Positions 1 through 7,709 of a DNA stretch of 64,000 nt are shown here, piece by piece; the first letter of the stretch is position 1; each line of letters starts with the position of its first letter. The DNA comes from Halobacillus amylolyticus (lineage in GTDB: Bacteria > Bacillota > Bacilli > Bacillales > Halobacillaceae): contig NZ_CP095075.1 in the NCBI RefSeq assembly GCF_022921115.1, forward strand, positions 682,001 through 746,000, given 5' to 3'. Made by a program: the position numbers and the translations under genes. The notes below the pieces were generated by a model that saw nothing but the letters and a program-made list of their open reading frames with translations, ran no database searches and was not told where the DNA came from.

Positions 1-81
1 TTTTGCCCTGGTTGATTGGCCACGTCCGAAAAAGCGAACAATGATTTTTGGCCATGATTCCGAGATAGAAAAGTCGAATGT

Positions 82-225
82 TTAATGCTTTTCTAGGGTT
101 ATATCACAGTCACCACATTTTACATTCACTTCTTGTTTTGATGACCGCATAATAAGCCCACAGCCAGAACATACCCATTTGTAGGATGATGGTTTGCCTG
201 CCGATGACGTTTCCCTCCCTGATTG
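82..225 (-). pseudogene. C-terminal zinc-ribbon fragment of a mobile-element protein
   Basis: An open frame on the minus strand reads into a four-cysteine zinc ribbon with the two pairs spaced as CSGC and CGDC, ending in EKH and a TAA stop at 82-84. The frame is open only from a stop near 229 and has no start codon or ribosome-binding site, so this is a truncated tail of about 47 residues. The Ser-rich linker followed by a ribbon resembles the C-termini of SprT/ArdC-like proteins of plasmids and integrative elements, but that is a recollection of family style and not proof. It lies next to the RadC-type fragment at 300-480, which supports an origin in a decayed conjugative element. Confidence 0.5.
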
Positions 226-299
226 GGTTTAAAGCGCAAATCTCACTCCATAATTGTAAATTGTACTCTTTACTTAAATTATTTTTTCATAGTGGCCCC

Positions 300-480
300 T
301 CAATCCTCGAATCGTTTCCGTACCCCATTTTTCGTTGATAAGCAAATCACCAAAAACACTTCCCGATCACCTGAAGGCGATGCTTGCACCGTCTTCAGGT
401 GATCGAATAGCATCGACATTCGATAATTCTGCTTCCCTTACCACTTGCTTAATTCGTACAATTTCATTAATCGTTTCCAT
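300..480 (-). pseudogene. RadC-type JAB domain protein, frameshifted N-terminal remnant
   Basis: Reading from ATG at 478-480, after the ribosome-binding site GGAGCG, the protein starts METINEIVRIKQVVREAEL and continues to IRSPEDGASIAFR, the typical N-terminus of plasmid and ICE-borne RadC-like JAB proteins. A TGA at 367-369 interrupts it. In another frame the next conserved piece, GDREVFLVICLSTKN, continues and then stops at 300-302. The metal-binding HxH and D motifs are absent, so the gene is both frameshifted and truncated. Such genes are common on conjugative elements. Here it marks the remains of one at the left end of the window. Confidence 0.65.
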
Positions 481-556
481 TCATAACACGCTCCTAAAAT
501 TTGTAATAAACTAAAGTACATGAGAAAAAGGGAAGTTGCACCTTCCCCTCGTTGGA

Positions 557-745
557 TTACAAGTTGTTTAACTGATACAAGATGTAATCCGCAAACCAAT
601 AAAATAGCATGAAAACAGTAAACAGTCCGTATCCTACAATCAATAGGGTGCGGACTGTTTCATTTTCAAAGAAATCATACAGCTGCAAGAAAACTAAACA
701 CCCTGCAACTATGAGAATGACTGTGATTAATAATTCGATAATCAT
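557..745 (-). CDS. small two-helix membrane protein
   Basis: This predicts 62 residues starting MIIELLITVI, preceded by AGGTGA at good spacing, so I prefer the ATG at 745 over longer upstream starts that lack a site. The protein is almost entirely two hydrophobic helices (about residues 2-22 and 33-57) joined by the polar loop LYDFFENETVR. I do not recognise the family. It sits among mobile-element remnants and may be a passenger or a small membrane-active protein; no function can be assigned. The strong Shine-Dalgarno and clean membrane topology are the reasons for calling it real. Confidence 0.5.
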   Translation of the reverse strand: MIIELLITVILIVAGCLVFLQLYDFFENETVRTLLIVGYGLFTVFMLFYWFADYILYQLNNL

Positions 746-1722
746 TTGATTCACCTCACTTTCTTTTTTGATGGCTCCCCACCACATTTTTGTGAGAACG
801 TAATCAAGGGTCGGCTTGAATTGTAGCCGACTTGCCAGAAAAGCATAGGAGACGTATGCACAAATCAACATATTAGCTCTCATATGGTGTGTCCGTTGGA
901 AAACAAGCAAGACCCAATGACTTACTGGCAATTGACAAAGCGTACTTTGCTTTGCCAGTGCCAGTTAGCCAACTTGGTTTTGCCGATTTCCTTTGCTTTT
1001 CGCCTGCCCTTGATGGAGTTACGAACAAAGAATGTAGAATTGGGAGACACAAAGAAGAAAGGTACAAAATCACAAGCATACAAAAACCGTAAAGAGACAG
1101 CTTTTTTCTTTTTCAAGGGTTCGATGCCCGCAGAAAAAGAATGAAAGCGAAAAAATAATGCTGCAGCCAATGGTTTTTATTGGCCGCAGCATTACGATTT
1201 TGAGTGAACTATTTCAGCGCACTTTTGAAATAGTCGGTTTTGTGAGGGTCCGATGCCCGAAACAAAGCGTATAAAGTTTTTAGTTCAATAATTGGAATCA
1301 AATTAGAGTAAACGACACGATTCCTGACGTAAGGAAGTTACCATGCCTTACTAAAAATAAAAAGTGCACATGAAAACACACCCCATAAATCATTTAAAAA
1401 AATGTAACTGGGTAAATGAATGATGCAGAGGCGTAATTATTCACGTAAGATAAATAGAACAAAAGCTGTTTAGCATCGGGTTATTATTTAGTCAACGAAG
1501 TGGAGGGTTAGCCCCTCCACTTTGCTTTAAAGAAAGACCAAGAAGTATACCGTTCTAGCGCCCCTATCGTATATATGGAAGACTCAGTATCAAAATAGAT
1601 TGCAAAACAACTATGTTGATTTTCCTTTTTTCCTGTGTGAGAGGATGTTTGGAGAAGGAACATTCGTTTAAAAAACTTCAATAAAGCCAATAATTGTAAG
1701 GTGGATGGAGGAGAGGAACAAA
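746..1722. other. 976-bp gene-poor stretch in the mobile-element remnant
   Basis: Open frames here are short, overlap each other on both strands and lack ribosome-binding sites. The only structured element I see is the hairpin at 1157-1193, listed separately. The rest is probably degraded mobile-element DNA. Confidence 0.5.
1151..1193 (-). terminator. Rho-independent terminator-like hairpin, minus strand
   Basis: A 15-bp inverted repeat (1157-1171 and 1179-1193, one G-U pair) closes a 7-base loop. On the minus strand it is followed by ATTATTTTTT, a good U-run. No intact minus-strand gene lies directly upstream, so it may be left over from a deleted gene. Confidence 0.5.
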
Positions 1723-2220
1723 ATGAAAAATGGCAACTATAAATCTCCCATATCAGCATTATTATGGTCAATGGCTTTTCCAGGTTTGGGGCAGTTATAT
1801 AATAAAGAGTATGTAATAGGACTTGTTTTCATTGGACTAGAAGTTTACTTCAATCTGATGTCTAACATAAATATGTCTCTTATTTATACCTTTAAATGGG
1901 AGCTACATAAAGCCTTAGCAGTAGCTAACATTAAATGGGGGCTTTTTTACCCCTCTATATATGCCTTTGCAATGTGGGATGCCTTCAATAAAGCAAAGAA
2001 CATCAATCATACCCTTGATATTAAAAATGGTAGTTCAACTATGGCTGAAAAAAGAACTTACTACACAGGGTTATTTTTTGGGCTAGTCGTTGGTATGGTT
2101 TTTGGCTTGAGTATTAATTTTCTAATTAGTCCAGTGTTAAGTGGCATTTCAACTGGTATCGTTGGGGCAATTTTGGGAAACCTCATTGAAAATTTGTATA
2201 TTAAACACAGAAAGAGATAG
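1723..2220 (+). CDS. multi-spanning membrane protein, paralogue of the protein at 14865
   Basis: The ATG at 1723 follows GGAGGAGAGG at proper spacing; the earlier ATG at 1705 lies inside that site, so I use 1723 (165 residues). The N-terminus has the motif LLWSMAFPGLGQLYN, then a hydrophobic segment, a conserved YP...AMWDAF stretch around residue 85-95 and two C-terminal hydrophobic segments (roughly 110-155). The same motifs occur in the protein at 14865-15329, so the two are diverged copies in the same orientation about 13 kb apart. The FPGLGQ motif resembles small TM2-like membrane proteins of bacilli of unknown function. No catalytic residues are visible. Confidence 0.65.
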   Translation: MKNGNYKSPISALLWSMAFPGLGQLYNKEYVIGLVFIGLEVYFNLMSNINMSLIYTFKWELHKALAVANIKWGLFYPSIYAFAMWDAFNKAKNINHTLDIKNGSSTMAEKRTYYTGLFFGLVVGMVFGLSINFLISPVLSGISTGIVGAILGNLIENLYIKHRKR

Positions 2221-2552
2221 GCTTTTTGCATGTCGTTCTACCTGCCTCCTCATATTATGCAACTTTTCTTAACTTTTAACAGCCTCTTTACTTGTGAATC
2301 CCCTATTCAAAGTTACCTTAATCATTTCCCGTCTTGTTTTGTATATATACTGTAATAACTTTTCTTCTGCTTTCAAAATATAAAACCCTTTTCCTTGAGA
2401 TAACATAAGAATTAGGGAGTACGGAGTACTTTAGTTTTTAATTGAAATAGCCTAGACAAGAATAGTCATTCTTAGACAAAATCAGATCATAAAAAAGTCT
2501 TAAAGACATTCACTTACAAATATGCTCTTCAAAAACCACAGCTTCTCTGCGA
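2221..2552. other. 332-bp AT-rich intergenic stretch
   Basis: It lies between convergent genes (plus-strand membrane protein and minus-strand CBO0543-like protein). I see no open frame with a ribosome-binding site and no strong hairpin. Confidence 0.4.
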
Positions 2553-3041
2553 TTATTCTGCATCTCCAGTGTTTGAATATATTCTCTTAAAGAACCATTT
2601 ATAATATGAACGTGCCAAAAAGAATGTTACAAATAAAGTTATCCAAGTCCAGTACCAAGACCAATGGATATACTCAATTAAATTAGTATTTATTTCAAGT
2701 ATTACCTCAATGACTGTAATGACTGAAGTATATAGAGCATAGTAACCAAATTTAGCTATTTTATTTTTTCCTTCTGGATAATAAACATTAAAGATGGCAC
2801 AGATTGCAGGGTATGCAAAAAATTCAAAAGTAAAACTTGCCTTGGTTGCATAATCAAACAACCTGACAGGATATTTAATCAGCCTCATCTCAACAACAAT
2901 AATACCAAACAACCATGTTATACACTGCTTAATATGAAAGGCTACTAAGGCATGAAGAATCTTATCTTTTGGAATGAGTATTAAGAGGGCAGAGAAAGCT
3001 ACTATCCAAACCGTTAATAAAATAACATGTTCTATGGACAT
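2553..3041 (-). CDS. CBO0543-family membrane protein
   Basis: The start at 3041 (MSIEHVILL) follows GAGGGGGG; a longer frame to 3089 lacks a site, so 162 residues is preferred. Five or so hydrophobic segments are visible, with a Trp- and aromatic-rich region HWSWYWTWITLF near residue 130 and a basic C-terminus (SYYKWFFKRIY). This pattern resembles the CBO0543 family of small Firmicutes membrane proteins, whose function is unknown. It is transcribed divergently from the recombinase at 3315 and could belong to the island's cargo. Confidence 0.6.
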   Translation of the reverse strand: MSIEHVILLTVWIVAFSALLILIPKDKILHALVAFHIKQCITWLFGIIVVEMRLIKYPVRLFDYATKASFTFEFFAYPAICAIFNVYYPEGKNKIAKFGYYALYTSVITVIEVILEINTNLIEYIHWSWYWTWITLFVTFFLARSYYKWFFKRIYSNTGDAE

Positions 3042-3247
3042 TACAAAACTGCCCCCCTCTAAAAGTACTGGCCGAACTAGTATGCCCATTATTTACCTTT
3101 ATTATGAAAAAAAGAAGGGTATATCTTTTCCTTGCTTATCTTTAAAACGTTCGTTTTTGATACTTTCCAACCTCAAAAAATGCAAAAATGAAAATCCCAT
3201 AAATTCCACCTCCCTACAGTTTCAAAACCCGTATCAAAAATAAAGTA

Positions 3248-3263
3248 TTAGTATGTACACTAA
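3248..3263. promoter_or_regulatory. imperfect palindrome upstream of serine recombinase
   Basis: TTAGTATGTACACTAA has 5-bp arms (TTAGT/ACTAA) around a TATGTACA core. It lies about 50 bp upstream of the recombinase start. A similar TATGTACA core occurs near 13659, upstream of the other recombinase. It could be a crossover or operator site; this is inference. Confidence 0.3.
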
Positions 3264-3314
3264 ATAACCTTTTTGATAACATAAAAGTAACGAAATTCAA
3301 GGGAGTTACAAAAT

Positions 3315-3872
3315 ATGTTATTTGGATATGCTCGGGTCAGTACAAAAGATCAAAATTTACATATGCAGTTTGACGCGTTAAAGCAATATGGATTAGAAGA
3401 GAAAAATATTTACTCAGAAAAAATCACGGGAACGAAACAAGATCGGCCGGCATTTTCGGAAATGATTAAATATCTACGTGAAGGAGATACGGTGGTTGTT
3501 TATAAACTCGATCGAATTGGTCGTAGCACAAAACATTTGGTGGACCTAATCAATGACTTCCAGGATAAGGGCATTAACTTTGTTTCTATTAATGAAAATA
3601 TCGATACGACCACAGCAATGGGGAAGCTGGTCTTTACGATCTTCAGTGGTCTGGCTCAGTTTGAGCGTGACATTATCTCAGAGAGAACCAAATCAGGATT
3701 GGATGCAGCGAGAGCACGTGGAAGAAAAGGTGGCCGACCAAAAAAAGACCAATCCAAGTTGGATATGGCCTTTCGGATGTATGACAGTAAGGAATATAGT
3801 ATTCAGGAGATCTTGGATGCTACTGGTGTAAGCAGAGCCACATTTTATCGTTACCTTTCTAAGAAGGGGTAA
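3315..3872 (+). CDS. small serine recombinase (resolvase/invertase type)
   Basis: 185 residues, the usual length of Tn3-type resolvases and DNA invertases. The N-terminal catalytic domain has YARVSTKDQN with the nucleophile Ser9, the DRIGRS motif near residue 66-71 and QFERDIISERT, followed by a GGRPKK linker and a C-terminal helix-turn-helix (YSIQEILDATGVSRATFYRYL). All key residues are present, so it should be active in site-specific recombination. GGGAG precedes the ATG. It points toward the minus-strand defence-like cluster and is matched by another inward-facing recombinase at 12999-13586. The absence of a transposase nearby makes it an orphan, or the remnant of a transposon or island-excision module. 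Confidence 0.88.
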   Translation: MLFGYARVSTKDQNLHMQFDALKQYGLEEKNIYSEKITGTKQDRPAFSEMIKYLREGDTVVVYKLDRIGRSTKHLVDLINDFQDKGINFVSINENIDTTTAMGKLVFTIFSGLAQFERDIISERTKSGLDAARARGRKGGRPKKDQSKLDMAFRMYDSKEYSIQEILDATGVSRATFYRYLSKKG

Positions 3873-3948
3873 ATTCATCTAATTTTATTAGTTTACTGTT
3901 ACTATCTGAACATTACTTATTTCACACAGTTATGCAGCATTAGTCCAC

Positions 3949-4080
3949 TTATAGTCGTTCTTTAGGAAAGCTAGTTTTGTTTCCATAAAGGTTGTTTAGC
4001 TTTTTTTCAAACAGCTTTAAATCGGTTACTTCCATGATAATGTCTAAATCAGATTTTTCTAAATCAATACCAATATAACT
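3949..4080 (-). pseudogene. DUF4269 (nucleotidyltransferase-like) internal fragment
   Basis: A 43-residue frame ends with TAA at 3949-3951 and reads IGIDLEKSDLDIIMEVTDL, followed by FEKKLNNLYG. The GID...SDLDII pattern matches the nucleotidyltransferase-like motif of DUF4269 proteins, which are usually about 180 residues. There is no start codon, and the frame passes directly into the 3' end of the TIR gene at 4080, so the rest has been lost at this junction. It marks one edge of the DNA that brought in the TIR gene. Confidence 0.5.
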
Positions 4081-5234
4081 TAAAGGAATGAATTCTTTTC
4101 AACCCAATTACCATTTTCATCAAAGTTTAAAGACCTTTCAAAACCACAGTGATTCCATAAATAATCAAAACTATCTTTCATTATTTCGTCGATATTATCT
4201 CTAGAAGAATTTAGTATAGCAACAGGTAGTTTTAAAGTGTCTACTTTTATCTTTTCTCTAGGGTACTTCGGATTAGCAGAAACGAAGTAATCACAAATAT
4301 CTAATAAAGAAATGCTGATCGCAACAGGAAATTTAAGACCTACATTATTTATTGCTTCAATATAAGTTTTAATATGCTTTAGAATGTCTTTTTCAAACTT
4401 TACATATGGTATGAATTTGTCACTGTTAGCTTCTAAAATGCCTGTATCCACAGCCTCAATAATCCCATTTCTGAAGAACTGAACATAACCATGAGGCAAT
4501 TTACTTTGTGGCCATTTTGCAAAAGTACAATATCCGTCTTTATTAACTTTGTAATCCCAGCCAGTAGTATAAAATGGCATTAGATTTCTCGGCTGCTTTA
4601 ATTCTTTAATTGGTATGTTAAATTCTTTGTTTATGGATGCTAATGGGATTATGTGTAGCACTAACTTTGCGCCTTCCATTATCTCATTAGAAAATTGATC
4701 ATCATTAAGCGAATCAATTCTATTATCTAACCATTGTTGGTACCAATCTGTAGGGATTATTTCAACAGGCTTTTCTACTGCAGGAATTTTTCCTGGAAAT
4801 TTAGGAGCTTCTAATGGTTTCTTTCTATCCATTTGAACTCCTTTTAGAAGTTCTCTCTTTGCCTCACCTTCATCTTTTCCAACAAGATCAATATGAATAA
4901 TCTGCGGCAACAATCCATCTAGTTTAATATCTTGTATTCTTACAGGAATAAACTTTCTATTGGTGCCTTTAGGGTCAGCTCCAAAGGCTGCAGCCCATTC
5001 TGGTTGAGTGAAATCTGAGGATAAATAACTTTCAGAGAGTAGCGCTAATGTTTTGTCAGCATATGTGGCACCTTCTTGCATAGCAAGAATGAAGTTGTTT
5101 CCAGCAGTAAAATCCCAGGCTTGGATATATGTACTATATCCTGCATCTTCGAGTAGCCATGCAATCCACTCCGCGTAACCTTTATCTTTATGATTATAAC
5201 TAATGAAAAAATCATATTTAGGTTCATTTAACAT
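4080..5234 (-). CDS. TIR-domain protein with C-terminal putative sensor domain
   Basis: 384 residues. Residues 5-135 form a TIR domain: YDFFISYNHKD at the first strand, a loop QAWDFTAGNNF near 38-48, and SYLSSDFTQPEW with Glu79 in the place of the catalytic glutamate of NAD+-cleaving TIR enzymes. Bacterial TIR domains of this kind usually deplete NAD+ or make cyclic ADP-ribose signals in antiphage defence. Residues 155-384 form a second domain (EGAKLVLHIIPL near 190, GYVQFFRNGIIEAVD near 255) that reminds me of the C-terminal half of some AlbA/Schlafen-type proteins; it may be a sensor. A hairpin at 5391-5430 separates it from the AAA+ gene upstream, so it may be transcribed alone. The Shine-Dalgarno before ATG 5234 is weak. 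Confidence 0.8.
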   Translation of the reverse strand: MLNEPKYDFFISYNHKDKGYAEWIAWLLEDAGYSTYIQAWDFTAGNNFILAMQEGATYADKTLALLSESYLSSDFTQPEWAAAFGADPKGTNRKFIPVRIQDIKLDGLLPQIIHIDLVGKDEGEAKRELLKGVQMDRKKPLEAPKFPGKIPAVEKPVEIIPTDWYQQWLDNRIDSLNDDQFSNEIMEGAKLVLHIIPLASINKEFNIPIKELKQPRNLMPFYTTGWDYKVNKDGYCTFAKWPQSKLPHGYVQFFRNGIIEAVDTGILEANSDKFIPYVKFEKDILKHIKTYIEAINNVGLKFPVAISISLLDICDYFVSANPKYPREKIKVDTLKLPVAILNSSRDNIDEIMKDSFDYLWNHCGFERSLNFDENGNWVEKNSFL

Positions 5235-5390
5235 ACAAAATCAACTCTTTTCTAAAAATTATTATGTATCTAGGCAATTACAAAATAGCTTGTATCCATA
5301 AGACACACATTGTAAACAAAACGGTAATCCTTTCATCCATCTACCTTCAAAGTACTCGAATCAGTTAATTTTAGTCGTCTGGCATATAAA

Positions 5391-5430
5391 TTAGAAAAGG
5401 GACAAACCATTGGTTCTAGATTTGCCCCCT
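5391..5430 (-). terminator. terminator-like hairpin between AAA+ and TIR genes
   Basis: On the minus strand a 10-bp stem (arms at 5419-5428 and 5399-5408, with two G-U pairs) is followed by CTTTTCTAATTT. It lies about 55 bases after the AAA+ stop and could end the DUF6414-AAA+ transcript or let part of it through to the TIR gene. Confidence 0.5.
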
Positions 5431-5485
5431 TACAGAAAAACTTGATTTCAATGCCTTTCTTATTTCATTTTATTTCTAAGCAGGT

Positions 5486-6577
5486 TCATAATTTTTCTAC
5501 TAGAGGATAAGACATTACTTTCACTAAATTTTTTTGAATGTCTCTTGCATTTTCAAAATGATTTATAACTTTACTCATTTTTTCAAAAATCCCATTTTCC
5601 TTAAGATAGATTCGATCATCTTCATTAAAATTCTTAAGTTCTTCTGTGTAAGTTTGCTCTAGTATTTTTAATTTAGCCTTTTCAGAAAGTTCTTTATATT
5701 GTATGACATTATCGAATCTAGAAAATAAAGCTGCACCTAACTTATCTTTTATATCTTTTTCAGATTGATAATTTGATGTACAAAATATTATAGTATTATC
5801 CAAATTTACCTTATAGTACTTGTCTTCAAATTTTCCTTCATCAAACATTTCAAAAAATGCGCTATAAAATAAAGGATGTGCTTTATCGAACTCATCAAGG
5901 AGTATTATATTTGTTCTTCGATCGATTAAATCTTTCGCCAGAGAGTACACTTTATCTCCAAATATATATGAGTAAATATTATCGTTGTGAAACATGGACA
6001 GCTGTTTTCTAAAGAGTGTTCCCTTATCTAATACTCTGTTAATCAATTTTGCAGTCTCTGTTTTACCAACACCTGGTGGACCATATAGCATCATAACCTT
6101 TGGCCTGTTATTTCTCAAGTTTGTTAAAGGATATATTGTTTGAAGGATTTCATTTTTTACATGTTCCTGACCAAAAACATTTAAATCAAACTCTTCTTTG
6201 ACCTTCCTTAATTTTTCTTTTGTCATACTTTTATACTGATGGTAATTAATGTCCAATGTAGTATCTGAATTGTGATTCTCCAATTGCTCTAAAATCTTTT
6301 TAGGAGGGTTATGTAAAAACACCTCTTCAAAATCTAAGCTACTTGAATAAAGAAGTATGTAATTTATAAACCCCTCAATGAAATGCTCTTTTACACCCGA
6401 ATATTCGTTAGAATACACTACAAGAGTATCAAATACATCGAGGTCTAAATCGTTCCCTCTTAGGGCTGAATCCATAGTAGTAACGACACGAGTAAGAGAA
6501 TTGGTACCATCTTTAGGTATAAACTTTTCAAATTCTTCTAATGGTCCAATAAATGCGTTAAACTTCATTGGTATCAC
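5486..6577 (-). CDS. ClpA/B-like AAA+ ATPase of a putative defence operon
   Basis: 363 residues. The N-terminal 125 residues match no family I know. The AAA+ core follows: Walker A GPPGVGKTE at 166-174, Walker B ILLDEFDKAHP at 225-235, a sensor-1 stretch IIFCTSNYQ near 263-271 and an arginine-finger candidate in LFSRFDNVI near 284-292. VFGQEHVKNEIL just before Walker A is typical of the Clp/HSP100 second ATPase domain, so it should be a ring-forming remodelling ATPase. It lacks a peptidase-docking loop I could point to and has no Clp N-domain. Translation starts at GTG 6577 (or ATG 6568) inside the 3' end of the DUF6414 gene, so the two are coupled and probably act together. Confidence 0.8.
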   Translation of the reverse strand: MIPMKFNAFIGPLEEFEKFIPKDGTNSLTRVVTTMDSALRGNDLDLDVFDTLVVYSNEYSGVKEHFIEGFINYILLYSSSLDFEEVFLHNPPKKILEQLENHNSDTTLDINYHQYKSMTKEKLRKVKEEFDLNVFGQEHVKNEILQTIYPLTNLRNNRPKVMMLYGPPGVGKTETAKLINRVLDKGTLFRKQLSMFHNDNIYSYIFGDKVYSLAKDLIDRRTNIILLDEFDKAHPLFYSAFFEMFDEGKFEDKYYKVNLDNTIIFCTSNYQSEKDIKDKLGAALFSRFDNVIQYKELSEKAKLKILEQTYTEELKNFNEDDRIYLKENGIFEKMSKVINHFENARDIQKNLVKVMSYPLVEKL

Positions 6578-7331
6578 CAGTGACTCCAGTTAATAAAATA
6601 TCAAATATTTCTAAGTCCTTACTTTTCTCGTCAGCGATCTGTTCATTAAATATGTCGCCAGCTGTAAATGTATTAGTTTCCTCTTCTTTCGGAAATTCAT
6701 TTTCTACAAATAAGTCCTCGATATTGCATTCTCCAACTTTTATCCCGTAATATGTCAACCTCATTTTTGTTAAGTCTGTTAATGTGTAACTATTTCTAAA
6801 AGCGTTAATATTAAAGCGGAAAATTGCCCTCTCGTCCCCTCTAACTGCTAATAATTCATAGTACCCTTTTGCACCATCTAAAATTTCGCCAATGTCAATA
6901 AAGTTAAAATCAGCTAAATCCTGAGTATATTCAGTGTCTTCTTTTAAAAGTTTTATATACGGGGCATACATTTTTATGAAGGCGAAAGAATTACTTATGG
7001 AATCCACTTTATAACCTTCAAAAACCTTTATTTTGTTTTCATTTTCTTCACTTTTTGCAAAATCAACAAAATCCGATAATAATGTATTTGTAATGGTCGA
7101 TTTTAAAATTGAGTCTTTTCCCTTCTCAATACTGCCACTACCACTCAAGGAGAAATTTGCCTTTATTAATGACAAGAAACTGTTTCCTACACCAACCTTA
7201 GCATCAGTAGATCCTTTTAACTGATAAGAAAACTTCCCACTATCCTCATCTACAATTTCAATATTACCCCCGTAATGAATTTGAATAAAGTCTGTGGCAG
7301 ACCCTTCATCAAAATATACTACTTTATACAA
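6558..7331 (-). CDS. DUF6414-family protein, partner of the AAA+ ATPase
   Basis: 257 residues from a TTG start at 7331 preceded by AAGGAGAG. The N-terminus YKVVYFDEGSATDFIQI and the later FEGYKVDSI, FNFIDIGEIL and LRLTYYG-type strands resemble the DUF6414 family as I remember it; the function is unknown. No enzyme motif or membrane segment is apparent, and the C-terminal 40 residues are acidic. The last 20 bases overlap the AAA+ gene, a strong sign that the products work as a pair. An inverted repeat at 7371-7408 just upstream could control the operon. The family assignment is from memory and a profile search would settle it. Confidence 0.65.
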   Translation of the reverse strand: MYKVVYFDEGSATDFIQIHYGGNIEIVDEDSGKFSYQLKGSTDAKVGVGNSFLSLIKANFSLSGSGSIEKGKDSILKSTITNTLLSDFVDFAKSEENENKIKVFEGYKVDSISNSFAFIKMYAPYIKLLKEDTEYTQDLADFNFIDIGEILDGAKGYYELLAVRGDERAIFRFNINAFRNSYTLTDLTKMRLTYYGIKVGECNIEDLFVENEFPKEEETNTFTAGDIFNEQIADEKSKDLEIFDILLTGVTGDTNEV

Positions 7332-7370
7332 AACACCACTCTCCTTGTAAGAACAAACATGTAAAGTTAA

Positions 7371-7408
7371 TGTGATAATCCATCAAAATATACCACCATT
7401 TTATCACA
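7371..7408. promoter_or_regulatory. inverted repeat upstream of the DUF6414-AAA+ operon
   Basis: TGTGATAA (7371-7378) and TTATCACA (7401-7408) are perfect 8-bp arms 30 bp apart, about 40-75 bases upstream of the TTG start. On the minus strand the distal arm overlaps a GATAAAAT stretch that could be a -10 element. It may be an operator or an mRNA hairpin. Confidence 0.4.
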
Positions 7409-7507
7409 CTAATAGTAATTAATAATTATGTTTTTACAACAATATGTAAAATTCAACTTAACTAGCGAAAACAAAATGATAAATTCAACTCAAAAAAATT
7501 GATAACT

Positions 7508-7548
7508 AAAGAAGGCAAACCTTTGACACACAATGGTTTGCCTTCTTT
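7508..7548. terminator. bidirectional terminator after the DUF2971 gene
   Basis: A perfect 14-bp stem (7508-7521 with 7535-7548) has a 13-base loop. On the minus strand it follows the DUF2971 gene by about 160 bases and is followed by a T-rich tract. It separates the HEPN-DUF2971 unit from the DUF6414-AAA+ operon. Confidence 0.7.
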
Positions 7549-7709
7549 CTATCTAACGAAACAAAATGTCTATTTTGTTAAGTTCGGTTACGACGATAAG
7601 TATGTTATTTCACACAAACACAAAAAACATTTTATAATTAGGTTTCGATCTTCAACAATCGCCCCCAATTCTGGAATACTTGGTTTCGAGATATTCAGTT
7701 GTGTGCCTA

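Noticed and set aside
884..1170. Several overlapping 67-86 codon frames on both strands
   Set aside because: They overlap one another, lack ribosome-binding sites and have biased, low-complexity composition.
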